Part shown: one piece after another, positions 36,201-47,512 of the stretch
Layout of the letters: each line of letters starts with the position of its first letter
Numbering within the stretch: position 1 is the stretch's first letter
NCBI RefSeq assembly: GCF_030272615.1
Contig: NC_081410.1
Span: forward strand, 121,272,640 to 121,336,639
Direction: 5' to 3'
DNA: 64,000 nt
Source of the DNA: Cryptomeria japonica
Lineage: Eukaryota > Streptophyta > Pinopsida > Cupressales > Cupressaceae
Program-made: the position numbers and the translations under genes
Notes under the pieces: model-generated
What the model saw: the letters and a program-made list of their open reading frames with translations, nothing else
The model's database searches: none
What the model was told of the DNA's origin: nothing

Positions 36201-37355
36201 AGGGGAATTCCTCATAATCTGGCTGACAGAGAGCAGATTAAGTTCCATTCCAGGAACATAGTACACATTCAGAAAAAGGAGAGTCCTCCCACCAGACTGT
36301 ATCTGAACAGTGCCTCTGCCAACAACTGTATACTCCTCACCTCCGCCAAATACAATGGAATCACTGAAAGGTGAGAAGTCTGTAAAGCAGTCACGCCGAT
36401 GAGAAAAGTGATGTGATGCACCAAAGTCGATGTACCAAGTAGAAGACCTGGCATGATCTGAAAACCTCTTAGCCATAAAGGCATAAAAGGCAGACTCCTT
36501 CTGCTTGGAATGTTCAGCAACATGCGCCTTCTGGTGTGACCCTCCTTGCTTCTTTTGTTCAGAAGCGAGCCTCTGACGGCAATCTTTCTTCATATGGCCG
36601 TACTTGTGACAGTAATTGCACTGCACATTCTTCTTCTTAGCTCCATCCTGTGTCTGAGAAGAACCTTTCTGCTGAGAAGACTGAGAGGACTGAAATTTGC
36701 CTTTATCCTTGTGAAAGGATTGAGCTGTGAAGGCATTTTCCGAGGAGGCTGATGTAGTACCACTACCAAACTGTTGTTTCCAGCGATCCTGCTGTAGAAG
36801 TTTGGTGCACAATTCTGAAAACTTTAGATCAACATTAGTGGAAGTAATATTGAGGGTCTCAATGAAGTGTTCATACGATTTCGGAAGACTTTTCAGAGTG
36901 ATTACTACCATGTCTTCTTCCTCCATAGTCCGACCAATAGCTTCGAGCTGATCTTGAATGTCCTTAATCCTCGTGAGGTGTTCCTGTAAGGACATACGTT
37001 CGTCCATCATAATGGAGAACAGCTGATTCTTTAGAAAGAATGCTCGGCTCTTGTCGGATGTCTCATGCAATTCCTTCAGATGCTTCCAGATGTCAGAAGC
37101 TGTCTTGCCGGAAGGAATCTGCGGTAATTGATCATCAGTCACTGAGAGTTTGAGAAGCATAACTACCTCCCGATTGCGTTCATCAAACTTATCTTGATCT
37201 GCACCAGGGGTACCAGGACTGAGCTCTTTTCCCAAAACAAGCTGGTCAAGATGCCTATATTAAAAAATGGTCAACATACGCTGTTTCCAGATGTTGTAAT
37301 TGTTGCCATTAAAGCGTTGACTGCCTTCTAACATCAGGTTGGTTAGAGAAGTCAT
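33276..37355 (-). pseudogene. Element E gag-pol polyprotein, about 1,359 codons, two nonsense codons
   Basis: The start at 37355 reads MTSLTNLMLEGSQRFNG. The order is gag, a CCHC knuckle (CNYCHKYGHMKKDC near 36575-36620), protease, pre-integrase, integrase with DNGGEF, RT with YVDD (34228-34239), and RNase H. A TAA at 37262-37260 and a TAG at 34307-34305 interrupt an otherwise continuous frame. The protease motif reads DFGAS where DSGAS is expected (36424-36438), and integrase has QQNSVVERRN where Gly is usual. This is a recent copy with point damage, of a different copia lineage from A and B. Confidence 0.95.
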
Positions 37356-38095
37356 TTGCACATTTCCCCAAAAAAAATTCCCGGATGACCCAGAAAAATC
37401 CAAAGACAACCCAAAAATGCGTGCAAAAAACCCAGAAGGAATCTGCTGTCAGAATCTGGAGCCGCGGGCTCGAAAATTGAGGCACCCAGAAAAATCGGGC
37501 AACTACCCAGATTAGGTTTCGAAAAACCCAGCAAGATTCTGCAAGAAAAATTTATTTTCGATGAAAAACAGAAGGTAAACACCTCAATCGAAAAAAATTC
37601 CGAAGGTCATGTGAGCCATGGATTTCACAGAAAGTTTTGCAGAGGTTCCTGAGCAGATTATGCAGAAGGCGCACTCTGTGAAGTTCGCGCGTCAGAAAAC
37701 GCGCGCTGTGAAGTTCGCGCGTGAGCCACGGAGGGAGGCACGAGCAGAAGTGGTTATCGCGCGGACCAGCAACAGGAGGTTTGGCGGGCCGAAACAAATC
37801 CCGCGTGAGCCAACAACAGGACGTTGCGCGCGGACAAAGACAGACAGATCGCCAAAAAAGAAATCGCGATCACTAATAAAACCGCACTCACAGGCACAGC
37901 AGACGAAGTTGCGCGGCCAGGATGAAAATCGCGATAAACCGACACTCAAATGCAGGCACCGCGCCAACTGAAAATCCGAACAAGGAGGAAAAAATCCTTC
38001 GATTTTTTTTTCAAAACAATAGAACTAAAAAAAATTCCTACTGAATTTTTTTTTTTTTTTTTGCTTTAAAAAAAATTCGAATTTTTAAGAAACCA
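37356..38095 (-). other. Element E 5' leader
   Basis: About 740 bases between primer site and gag. It is unusually CpG-rich in 37675-37970, with repeated GAAGTTCGCGCG. It also carries T- and A-rich runs near 38000-38070. No ORF of its own is convincing. The segment near 37380-37560 (GAGGCACCCAGAAAAATC, AAAAACCCAGCAAGA) matches the leader of element I. Confidence 0.7.
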
Positions 38096-38108
38096 GGCTC
38101 TGATACCA
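38096..38108 (-). promoter_or_regulatory. Element E primer binding site
   Basis: TGGTATCAGAGCC on the minus strand, immediately next to the 5' LTR. It matches initiator-Met tRNA. Its zero spacing supports the LTR end at 38109. Confidence 0.93.
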
Positions 38109-38315
38109 TAAAACAATGCGAGACACTCAATGGATTTCAAAGAATTGATTGATTAACAGAATGAGTGAGACGCTCATAAATAATACAAGGATATTTACAA
38201 GAATAACAAGTTTCTAATAAGAAACTGCTGAGAAGATCGAAGACGATCTAACTAAAATAGAATATACACTATTGAGCATTAATACTAAAATTAACATTAT
38301 TTTAATATTCTATTA
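38109..38315 (-). repeat. Element E 5' LTR
   Basis: 207 bases, about 98 percent identical to 33072-33278 by eye. The right edge abuts the AGAAT target duplicate and then gypsy D RNase H sequence. Confidence 0.93.
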
Positions 38316-38438
38316 AGAATGTGATGCTTCAAGAGAAGGTATTGGAGCTGTATTAATGCAAAATAAACATCCAATAGTTTTTGAAAGTCGCAAGCTTAAG
38401 GAAACAAAAAGGAGTTTTTCTATTAATGACAAATAGAT
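38316..38438 (+). pseudogene. Element D RNase H, first part
   Basis: Directly after copia E the + strand reads ECDASREGIGAVLMQNKHP and then ESRKLKETKRSFSIND, the start of the gypsy RNase H domain. It is cut by solo LTR K, whose target duplicate TAGAT occupies 38434-38438, and continues at 40744. Confidence 0.85.
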
Positions 38439-38493
38439 TGTAATGTCCCTACTAGTTAGGGATCACTGTCCTGCAAAACAAACTGTTAGAATG

Positions 38494-38528
<35 letters not shown>

Positions 38529-40743
38529 ACTAATCTAATTTGCAATTAAACTTAAATTACTTAATTAAAAGTAGTCTCAATTCTTATTTAATAAAAAGGA
38601 TACGAATGCAATACTGGGACATGCCCTTAGGCGGTTGTAATGCCTGCCTTTTTGGAACCCATCATGGTTCCAAGCCTTACCAGGAAATCAATGGATAATT
38701 CAATTCCTGTCTTGGATGTAACATCTTACATCCAAGCCTACCAAGGAAGATCATCATATATGATCAATACCTTGCCTTGGATGATACATCTTATCATCCA
38801 AGTCTACTAGAGAGGACCGGCTAGATCCGTCTCTTCTTGGGTGAGCTTTTGACACCCAAGCCTTAACATATATGCATATGAATACTCAGTATATACTGCC
38901 TACCAGGGGTTATCATAATCCCTGAATTAGGCTAAGGGAATTTCCTCCCAATAGCCTCTATCACATAACCAAATTATTGTTATTCATATAACATTTTAAT
39001 AACTCATTTCTTCATCATTTAATATATTAAATATATTTTAACATTATTTAATCATTTATCTCTCTTTAATCTATCAAGTACTTGCTAATTTACCGTACTA
39101 GATAATTAGTCTTATTCTAATTCATTTATAAATTATTTACTTATTAATTAATTGCTAGTTATATGAATTATTATGTATTACTGTAGAACAGTTTCTAAAA
39201 CATATTATATTAGTTATAATTATTATATTAATATCCATTATTATATCAATATCCATATTTATAACCCTTTTATCATTCCTTATTCTGATTTGAGTATATA
39301 TACATAATAACTAAATGAATTCAATAATGTTACCTCTAATTTATATATTTACTAATTACCAATTCTATAACTATTAGTACTCCCCCTGCTTGTAAATATT
39401 AGTTATTAATATATTAAGTGGTTAGTAATGGCAGACCAGATCTGACATGTAGTTATTAATTTATTAAGTGGTTAGTAATGGCAGACAGATCTGACACATG
39501 TCAGATCTGGTCTGCCACTGTTATGAAATTATGTATACGTATTGTAGTTTATGTTAGTATTTAAATTCTGCATATGAACATTATCGGGTTTCATGGGCCT
39601 CATATATTAAACATACTTACTAAACACATCCCCCATGCATACCACCTAGAACAGGGATGTTACTGCCTGTAAATTAATAATAGATCTGATCTGATCGATG
39701 CTACCAGAAAATTTATATTTATTTTCTTTTTTCCTCCTCCCTTATATCCCTGATCTTCCTCTCAATGTTCTCCTTTATACTTTATTGAACGGTATCCTTC
39801 TTCAGTCACACCCTTCCATGTAAATCTCTTCTATTCATTAAGCATCCTTATTCCTTAATCGGGCAGCTTCTTAAAACCAAGTGTAGTTTATAAACTAAGC
39901 ACACTTATTTATCACTTCTTAGTTATGAAGCACATTTCCAAATAATATACGAATGGTGTCTCTTCACGATTAAGAATTTATATGAAGTCTTAATTAATAA
40001 CTCTACTACATTTGTTATTTCATCCTTAGTCGATATTCCTTTGATGGATATTTATTTAGTTCTACTCGATTAGTCTTATAGATAAAGTCGCTATTCTTTA
40101 TCATTAATCGATGATGACTTATTGACCGTTCTATTCCTTTCCCAATGATGTGATGATTGGATTATAGACGTTTCAATAACTTGGATATGTACCATCATTT
40201 TTGATTAACATGCTCCATTCCCTTTAACGGATTTGGGGAGATTGATCTTAAGCACCTCCCTTAACATGTATGATATTTTGGCTTCTTTACGAAGTATTAA
40301 TAATTTATACCCTTTGTGATTATGGTGTTTATTTGTATTTGACAACTTCTTTAGACTTGGTCGATCTGTGCTTCTCAGTATTATCGTAATATATTGTATT
40401 GTTCCATTACGATGTTACATATTTCACCATAATAAATGCACTCAACAATTATATTGGTCAGCTATCATCCCTAATTTTCACAATTATATATTTATTATTT
40501 TAAATATATGAATTGTATTTATAATTAAGAATACTTAAATTATGTTTATAATATAATATTAATTCTTTTATTTTTTATTTGAATATTTCAAAAATATTAT
40601 TATTAGAAAAAATATTAATTAAATAATAATATCTAATAAATAAATAAATTTCAAATAATCATTCGTTGATAGTTATTATATTAGTTAATAATAATAATTG
40701 CTTCATTTAGTATATATATAACGATCAAGGAGGGGACATGACA
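38439..40743 (-). mobile_element. Solo LTR K (gypsy type), TSD TAGAT, with hairpin array
   Basis: A 2,305-base TG...CA unit, starting TGTAATGTCCCTAC and ending GGGGACATGACA, with perfect TAGAT duplicates (38434-38438, 40744-40748). Read on the minus strand it starts TGTCATGTCCCC, like the LTR start of gypsy D, hence the orientation. It has no ORF. It contains a TA microsatellite (38503-38527), a run of hairpins (38652-38924) and a very AT-rich second half. It splits D RNase H. Confidence 0.88.
38652..38924. repeat. Hairpin array inside solo LTR K
   Basis: Five successive inverted repeats: 38652-38673 (stem TTGGAACC), 38711-38736 (CTTGGATGTAA), 38776-38802 (CTTGGATGATA), 38836-38860 (CTTGGGTG) and 38904-38924 (CAGGGGTTA, one wobble pair). 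Both arms change together from unit to unit. The linkers share CCTACCAAGG-like words. Confidence 0.85.
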
Positions 40744-42137
40744 TAGATGCTCACTATTTATGCATGCACTAGCCAAGTTTAGACAATACCTAGTTTGTGG
40801 AAGATTTATTGTTTAGATTGACCATAACAGTCTAAGATTCTTCTTGAGCTAAAAGGATCTAAATGATGGACAATAGAAGTGGGTTAGCAAATTGCAAGCC
40901 TATGATTTTAATATTGAGTACATGAAGGGAAATAATAATGTTGTGGCCGATGATTTATGGCGATGACCACCACTTATGCTTTATGATGAACACTTTTGTG
41001 GATTGGAAAAACTCAATGGTTGCTGGATATGCCAAGGATGCATTTGCTAATCATAATGGGAAGGCAAACTACAAGATGACAAGTACAAGGTGGTGGAGGA
41101 GCTCATTCTCTTCTAAGACTGAATATATCTCATCCCAATATCAAAAATGAAAGAAATATTTTTGAGGGAATACCATGATACTCCATTTGCAGGTCATCAA
41201 GGTTACTATAAAACATTCAAGCAAGGGAAAGATTTTCTTGGAAGACCTCAAAGGGGATGTTTTGAAGCATATCAGGGAATGCATGGTTTTTGAAAGAAAC
41301 AAGATAGAGCAAATAATTTGAGTCGATTAGTTACAACCCTTACCAATACCGAGTAAAAAATGGGAGAGTATTTTAATGGACTTAATCACAAGGCTTCTGA
41401 AAGTACAAGGAAAGGATTTTATATTTGTGGAGGTGAATAGACTAACTAAGTATGCCCATTTTCATGCAATATCTTTTAAATATAGAGCACCACAAGTAGC
41501 TTATCTCTTCTTTAGAGAAATCTTCAAATTACATAGACCACCGAAAAACATTGTAAGTGACAAATATTAGATTTCTCAATTTATTTTGGCGGGAACTCTT
41601 TAAGTTGGCTGGATTAGAACTCACCCCAAGCACTAGCTACGGCCCACAAATGGATGGGTCAACCAAAATTGTAAATAAGTGGCTTGAAGGATATTTACGG
41701 AACTATGTCACAGGGCAACAAACAACATCAGTCAAATGGTTACATGTTGGAGAATATTGCTATAATTCTATTCATCATATGTGAATAGGAATGACTCCCT
41801 TCAAGGCATGATAGGGTTTGAAGCAGGTTTCATTTGGAGATTTGATTCTTACAGGTAGTAGAGTCCGTGGAGCAAGAGACTTGGTGCAACAAAGTGTGGA
41901 TATTTTAAATAGACTCAAAGAAAACTTGCAAAATGCCCTGAATCAACAAAAGATGTATTTTGATCGTCGTAGGTCTAAAAGAACATTTGAAGCTGAAGAC
42001 TTAGTTTTCCTAAGGTTGCAACCTTATAAACAATCCTCCCTCAAGGGAAGTGGTGCTGAGAAATTCAAGCCATTGATTCCATGGACCTTATAAGATTATA
42101 AGGAGTGATGAAGTTACTTATGAATTCGAGTTACCAT
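40744..42137 (+). pseudogene. Element D RNase H end and integrase
   Basis: The RNase H remainder includes LQAYDFNIEYMKGNNNVVADD (40890-40965, broken). It is followed by the HHCC-type region (HDTPFAGHQGYYKTFKQ near 41170) and the integrase core. The core shows the first Asp in MDLITR (41376), the second in VSDKY (41550, where SDRD is usual) and Glu in NKWLEGYLRNYV (41680). The C-terminal part at 41818-42090 reads LNRLKENLQNALNQQKMYF. Stops are scattered through the domain. The frame is then cut by C2 after YEFELP and resumes at 49282. Confidence 0.85.
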
Positions 42138-43133
42138 TGTGCAAAATTGTGGTTTCAGCCACAGTGTGGGTATAAAACTCTCCTAATTTAGGGAAGGCTC
42201 CCCCTTTTCTAATACTTAATTAAAATTGACTTAATCTAATATGGGTAGGACAGCAACCTTTCCTCTTTTTTCAGGAGAGACTGTATTCTTTTCTCTTCAC
42301 AGAAATGAAACAACAATTTTTAGGAAAAAATTACAGCAACTTAAATCAAAACCAAGAGAGGAAATGAAGTTTCCTGAAAGCACAAAGACTTCCGTCACCT
42401 CCTCCGGGATGGGAAAACAACAACCAAGAACAAAGTCTTGAGTTTCTAAAATCCTATTTACCCTTTTCAGAATGATAACTTAAGAACAATATACAACATA
42501 TGTCAGCGCAAATTCTGCGAGTATGATGCACCTTCAAATCGCTTTAAGTGGAAATTACTACAAGCACAAAGTCTTGCAACTGTTCTCAGATTCTAATCAC
42601 AAACAAAACTAATTCAATCTTCAATATTTGCAGCACAAAGTCTGCAGATATTTAGAATTTCCACAACTTCAAGCAAGTACAAAGAGATGTCCCAATATGA
42701 CATAAGAACACAATGGGCACAAACTGAGGCTTCAACACAAAGTTTGAAATAACAAACTCTTTGATATTACTTGAGAGAAAACAATTTACAACTATAAAGC
42801 TCAAAGTCTCTATGAGTGCAAAATTCTGCAGAGTTTTCTTGCTTGCCAAAAAGATAAAAATTACAAAGGGCACCCTCATGTTTATATAGGAGAGGGGCTG
42901 AGAGCAAAATGTGGGAGAAGTCTAACTAGCTAGGACTTTTTCCGCAACTAACTAACTAACTATGACTTATTCAAATTACAGTTCTATTGCTAACCAACTT
43001 GTAATTTGTTTACATGTAATTACAATTTACAAAGTTACAAGTGAAAATTCACTTGTAATCATGAATCCTGACATTACATGTAATTTGTCGAAAACAAAAT
43101 GCATATACAAAAAGCGAGTGTCAAAAGACACTT
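42138..43133 (-). repeat. Element C2 terminal LTR-like segment
   Basis: Matches C1 19411 to about 20440 in order: the CAGCCACAGTGTG block, AAGGCTCCCCC, a GTCACCTCC-like block, repeated CACAAAGTCT words, a TATA box on the minus strand and an ACATGTAATT-rich stretch. Both copies repeat AAAGTCT about every 60-100 bases. No ORF. Confidence 0.7.
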
Positions 43134-46100
43134 TTATTCTTTTCCATTTCTGGCCATGAGGGACTGGAAACTGTTGATGGATTTCTGCAATTTGTTAGGA
43201 TCAGGACCTGCTGTATTCTTGGCAACGACAACTATCTTGATGATGACATCAAAGTATCTCACTGTTGCCTCCCCGTGCTCCTCAAGAACAGTTTGCATCT
43301 TATCGAAAAACACTTGATAACTTACAAACTTATGGATCGAATCCACAGTAAACTGTTGTGACTCTAGCCCCTGGCGAAGATTTGATACCAATTCAGTAAG
43401 TATCAAATCTGCTGCGAGCAATTCTCCATCATGACTTAGAATCTTGCAAGACATTTTGTCAAAATTAGAGAGTATATCCTGTTCCACCTCATCACTCATT
43501 TCAGGCGTAGCCTATACATCTTTGATAACCAATGACTTGTTTGTCAAAAGTTCATTAAATTCTATATTTCTTTCTCTGCCAAGTATCACCATATTGTTGC
43601 ATAGGATTTCCAGCTTGATCTAATCCATCTCATGCCAGATTTTCAGATCTTTCTCAACTGAAACTAGACTTTGGTTAAAAGCCTCCAAAGTCTGATTCAA
43701 TTTTAACTTTGCTGCTCTTACATTGCTCAACACGCGCAATGCAATTAGTTGATCTACCCAAGAATCATTTGCTTTGGCCTTTTGAGCAACTTTTTCCAAT
43801 TGCTTAATAGATTCTTCAGATGGGGAGGAGGTCAAAGGATCAACCTGTTTTGAAGAATTTGTGATCTTTTGGATCACTGTAATGAGCTGTGAATTTTTCT
43901 CTTTGAGCTCATTCTTATTTGCCAATAGCTCATCACAACTTTGGACTAGTGAAGCCACTGAATCCGTAGCATCATGCATGATACTTGTATGCGTTTGCTT
44001 TTCAAAGTTCTATCTTGGTGAGCCTATAATCTGACAACTGCATTTCTTCTGGCAGTTTCTCAATTAAAGGCTTTGCTACTTCTGCATATTTCATTTTATT
44101 GTTATCCACCACTACCCGCGAGATTGTCTTTGCCTTCTTAGTAGCTCTGGGTTTAGGTTTCCTAAGCCGCTAGAAATCAAATATGTCAGGAGAGATCTCT
44201 TGCTTCTTCCTTTAGGGCATGAGTGAACTCAACCAAGGGGGTAGTTCTAGCGCGTTCACATCTGAGACAACAACTGTGGTTTCTGAAGAAACATGATCAA
44301 TCTGTACCATAGTCGTTACTCTTGGAGAAGTCTATATTTGAATAGCGACAAGCGTTTGTTCAAGTGGCAAATCACGACTAGCTTCTGTCACAAACTTATC
44401 ATAAATCATGGAAAAAGTATCAACCTCAGGAAAAGATACACTGGACAAGATGGCATATGAGGGATTCACGTCGAAGACATTCCCCAAGCCACCTTGAGAG
44501 GTCTCAACATGCACTTTTATGCTAGCACAAACATATGTACTTGGTTCCACAGGTTCCACATGAACGGTGGAGAAAGAGTTCACATCCGTATCAATTGGAG
44601 ACATGGGGACATCTAATGACAATTGGGGAAGGGCTGTACGAGGAGAATTTGAACCTATTGAAGGCGGTGATCTTGTTGTATTCTCCTCATGAGTATCATT
44701 GTCAGCATCAATAACATGTATTTGCGCTTGTGGTATCTCCTTCCCTTTCAGTGATACTTCTGGTGGAGGAACAACCAAAGCCCTGTTGACCCTTAACTTG
44801 ATTCTAGTGCTAGAAGAGGAAGCATCTTCTTTAGACTTGATCTTGACCTCAGATCTTCGCCCAACTAGTCCAGCTGAATCGTTTTCTGCTCCTTTAATCT
44901 TGATAGTCTTGAAATTATTATTTTTCAGCCAAGCATTGGTATTAGCAAGAATGGGCTGAAATCTATCAAAAATGGAATCACATTCCTTCTTTGACCATTG
45001 AGGAGAAGGAAGGGGAGCTTTTGCAACTCTTTGTTCTATGTACTCTGGGTCAAGGATCTTTCCATCATCCACCATTCCTTCTGGGATCTTGGTCAACTCA
45101 AGATCTACAATTTGCTCCAGAGTAAGCTTGCTGTAGTTCATTCTTCTGTTATCTTCTTTAGTACGAAGATCAACCCATAAATCTTCGAGGCGATGAACAT
45201 GAGTAAAGGCCCTCTTGATTTTATCCTTCATCCTTCGATAATCAAAATCTTTCCTCTCCTTGAACTTCCTCAATTTGATTTTTTGAAGTTCGGTCTCCAT
45301 TGCCTTGGCTCTTTTTGAGGTGGTCAAAGAATACTGACCAATTTGCAATGGATTGTGAGAAAATATTGATACCCAACTTATGATTTGCTAGTTGTATTGC
45401 ATGAACTGCCATTAGTTGCTTGGCTAACTCCATCAAAAGGATCTTGTCAGTGGGATATTGGGGTAACATGTATGGTTGGCCCTCAAAACATCCAACTCTC
45501 ATGCAGGTGAAAGTTGGGAATTGTAGAAATAAACACCCGTACTCATTCACTATTCTCCATGCTGCCTCAGAAACTCTTCTATTCTTGAGTGTTTTATCAA
45601 AAAGGCACATGAAATGACCAAAGAAAGCATCTTGCACTCTTCTATAATGAATTCTGCTGGGCCTCAGAGTTAGCTGTTCATAATATTTCCATACTGGCAC
45701 CAACGACTTGTCACCCTTGGTAGAAATACCAGGAAACTGTCTGAGTGACGCTGCGATATACACCAAGTATGAATTCATGTAGAAAGTGAGGGTAGTGGGA
45801 ACTTGCGACAACTGCTCATGTTGATTTTGTAATTAGGTTAGAAAAATAAATAGGATTTGGATTGCCTTGAGGCATCATCCGAATCCTTATAGGCCAGGGC
45901 CCTATCTATTGTATTTATGTGTAAAAAGGGCTGGCCCCCTTATATCCTCCACGCCAAACATAAAAGAAACTCACGCTTCATTATAGGGCCGACCCTATAT
46001 TGAAATGTACTAAGTTAAGCCTACACTCCAAACGTGTGGACCTATCCACATCTTTGTTATATGCAAAAATGGTTTTAGTGCCCAAGGTTAAATGGGCTGA

Positions 46101-47512
46101 CCTAGAGAGAAGTTAAAAGATGTACCTCATATATATTCCAGCCACTTGCAAGGCTTAAAGGCGATATACACATTCAGCGAATATTATCTTTGTTATCAAG
46201 CAGCGAACTACCTTCAGTGATCAGCGAATTTCCTCTAGAAGACAACAAACATATCCAGTGAGCAGCGAACATATCTAGAAGACAGCGAACATCATCAATA
46301 CACAGCAAACCCTATTGGTATCGCAGTGGTAGCACAACGAACTTGCTTAGGAGCACAGCGATCACCTTTGGAGGTCTGCAAATTCCATTTAAGGGGCATC
46401 GAACTTCATTCTTGTGACTGTAACATCGGCAGATAAGCTCTCTATTACAGTGTGCCCTAGGTTAGAATTATTACTCTGATTAGTTTTGCTTCAAGTGTGA
46501 AGCTCATTGTAAATTCAATTGGTTATTGCCTAATCAGATCTGAGGATCTATTGTTGCTGGGTTTTTCCTCCTGGAGGGAGGTTTTCCCAGGGTACTTGTG
46601 TCTTTGTGTTCATTTGCTTATCTCTATTAGGAGCTAATTCTGATTTCTGGGTTCTTATATTAATCTGAAAGGCTAATTTCAACAGCTCACACAGGTTATC
46701 ACTGATAACTTCTCCCCAGAAAATATGAGATTGCCCCTTCCTCACGATCACAATATACTTGTACTCCCAGATTTCAAACACATTAGAGTGTCTCAAACCC
46801 ATTATTTTGCTGAGAAGAGTGATCATGTCGCCAACTTCTTCAATGAAGTCACAACGATACAACTTAGGCCATCTCGAAAAGCAAGTTCTAGGAGTATTAA
46901 GCCATTTAGCATTGATGTGTCTAAGTCTGACCTTCTTTGATTGTAATAATCTAGAGCACTCTTCATAGTGATATCTGCATAAATAGGAATTGCAGGAACT
47001 TTGATGATCTTGTTAATAGTTTCTGCATCTAACCTGATGATAACATTCCCATCATCATCCTTGATTGTTCTAGTTTCACGGTCAAAATGAGAAGCACATG
47101 CAAGCACGAACTTAGGTTCCAATGCAGACACTGGGAAAGAAGATACCAAATGAATATGACTGCTTAGAAGCAACTGCATGCCATGAGTTAGTGATCCTTC
47201 CGTTCTTTCTAAAAACTCGGACATGTCAACTTGTCCGATCTCTGTGTCTTGGATCTCATCAATGAGAGAACACACTTGAGTGGGAGCAATCTCATTCTGG
47301 TATTTATCATACTTATACTTCATCTTCTTGTTGGAAGGAGATGCTAGCTCTTCTGTCATCGAATAGGAATCTGCAATACTGTGATGAAAACTCAAAAAGG
47401 TGAGAACATCTTCAGCAGCTATTGGGGATTCCATGATGCCAAACCCTTGAAAACCAATGCTCATACCAAGACTTGGGTGGGTTTTATCATGAAACAACTT
47501 GGACTGACTCAA
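43134..47512 (-). pseudogene. Uncharacterised C-family protein, broken into about six frames
   Basis: I do not recognise this family. Read leftward from 47512, an N-terminal globular part includes SHFDRETRTIKDDDGNV and ITMKSALDYYN. Then comes DFIEEVGDMITLLSKIMG and, across solo LTR G, TLTFYMNSYLVYIAASL (45790-45740). A middle part reads VDLRTKEDNRRMNYSKLTLE. A Ser/Pro-rich, probably disordered stretch (45000-44340) follows, then coiled-coil-like segments (43979-43620, 43499-43134). Together this is over 1,000 residues. Frameshifts occur near 46870 and 45300, and stops separate the rest. The ORF at 63195-64000 shares its N-terminal half. No zinc knuckle, protease or RT motif is seen. A possible distant link to plant transposon-associated proteins is only inference. 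Confidence 0.6.
45819..46685 (+). mobile_element. Solo LTR G (copia type), TSD GCTCA
   Basis: An 867-base LTR, TGTTGATTTTGTAATTAGG to GGCTAATTTCAACA, with perfect GCTCA duplicates (45814-45818, 46686-46690). It interrupts the C2 ORF exactly between ...SDNLCE and QLSQVP, and the frame rejoins when it is removed. It contains many AGCGAAC motifs at 46170-46400 and the GGAGG/CCTCC module at 46557-46592. Confidence 0.94.

Larger units (their letters stand above)
33072..38315 (-). mobile_element. Element E: Ty1/copia with short non-TG/CA LTRs, recent
   Basis: The LTRs are 207 bases each (33072-33278 and 38109-38315). They start TAAAACAATG and end TTCTATTA on the + strand. The five-base target duplication AGAAT is perfect (33067-33071, 38316-38320). 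Only about four differences separate the LTRs. Primer site, leader, gag-pol and purine tract are all present on the minus strand. The polyprotein has just two premature stops. It interrupts RNase H of gypsy D. Confidence 0.96.

Noticed and set aside
37618-37971. Arg-rich open stretch in the E leader
   Set aside because: It results from CpG-rich repeats in the noncoding leader and is on the strand opposite to the element.
38503-38527. TA microsatellite
   Set aside because: A real but ordinary dinucleotide run inside solo LTR K. Nothing links it to a function.
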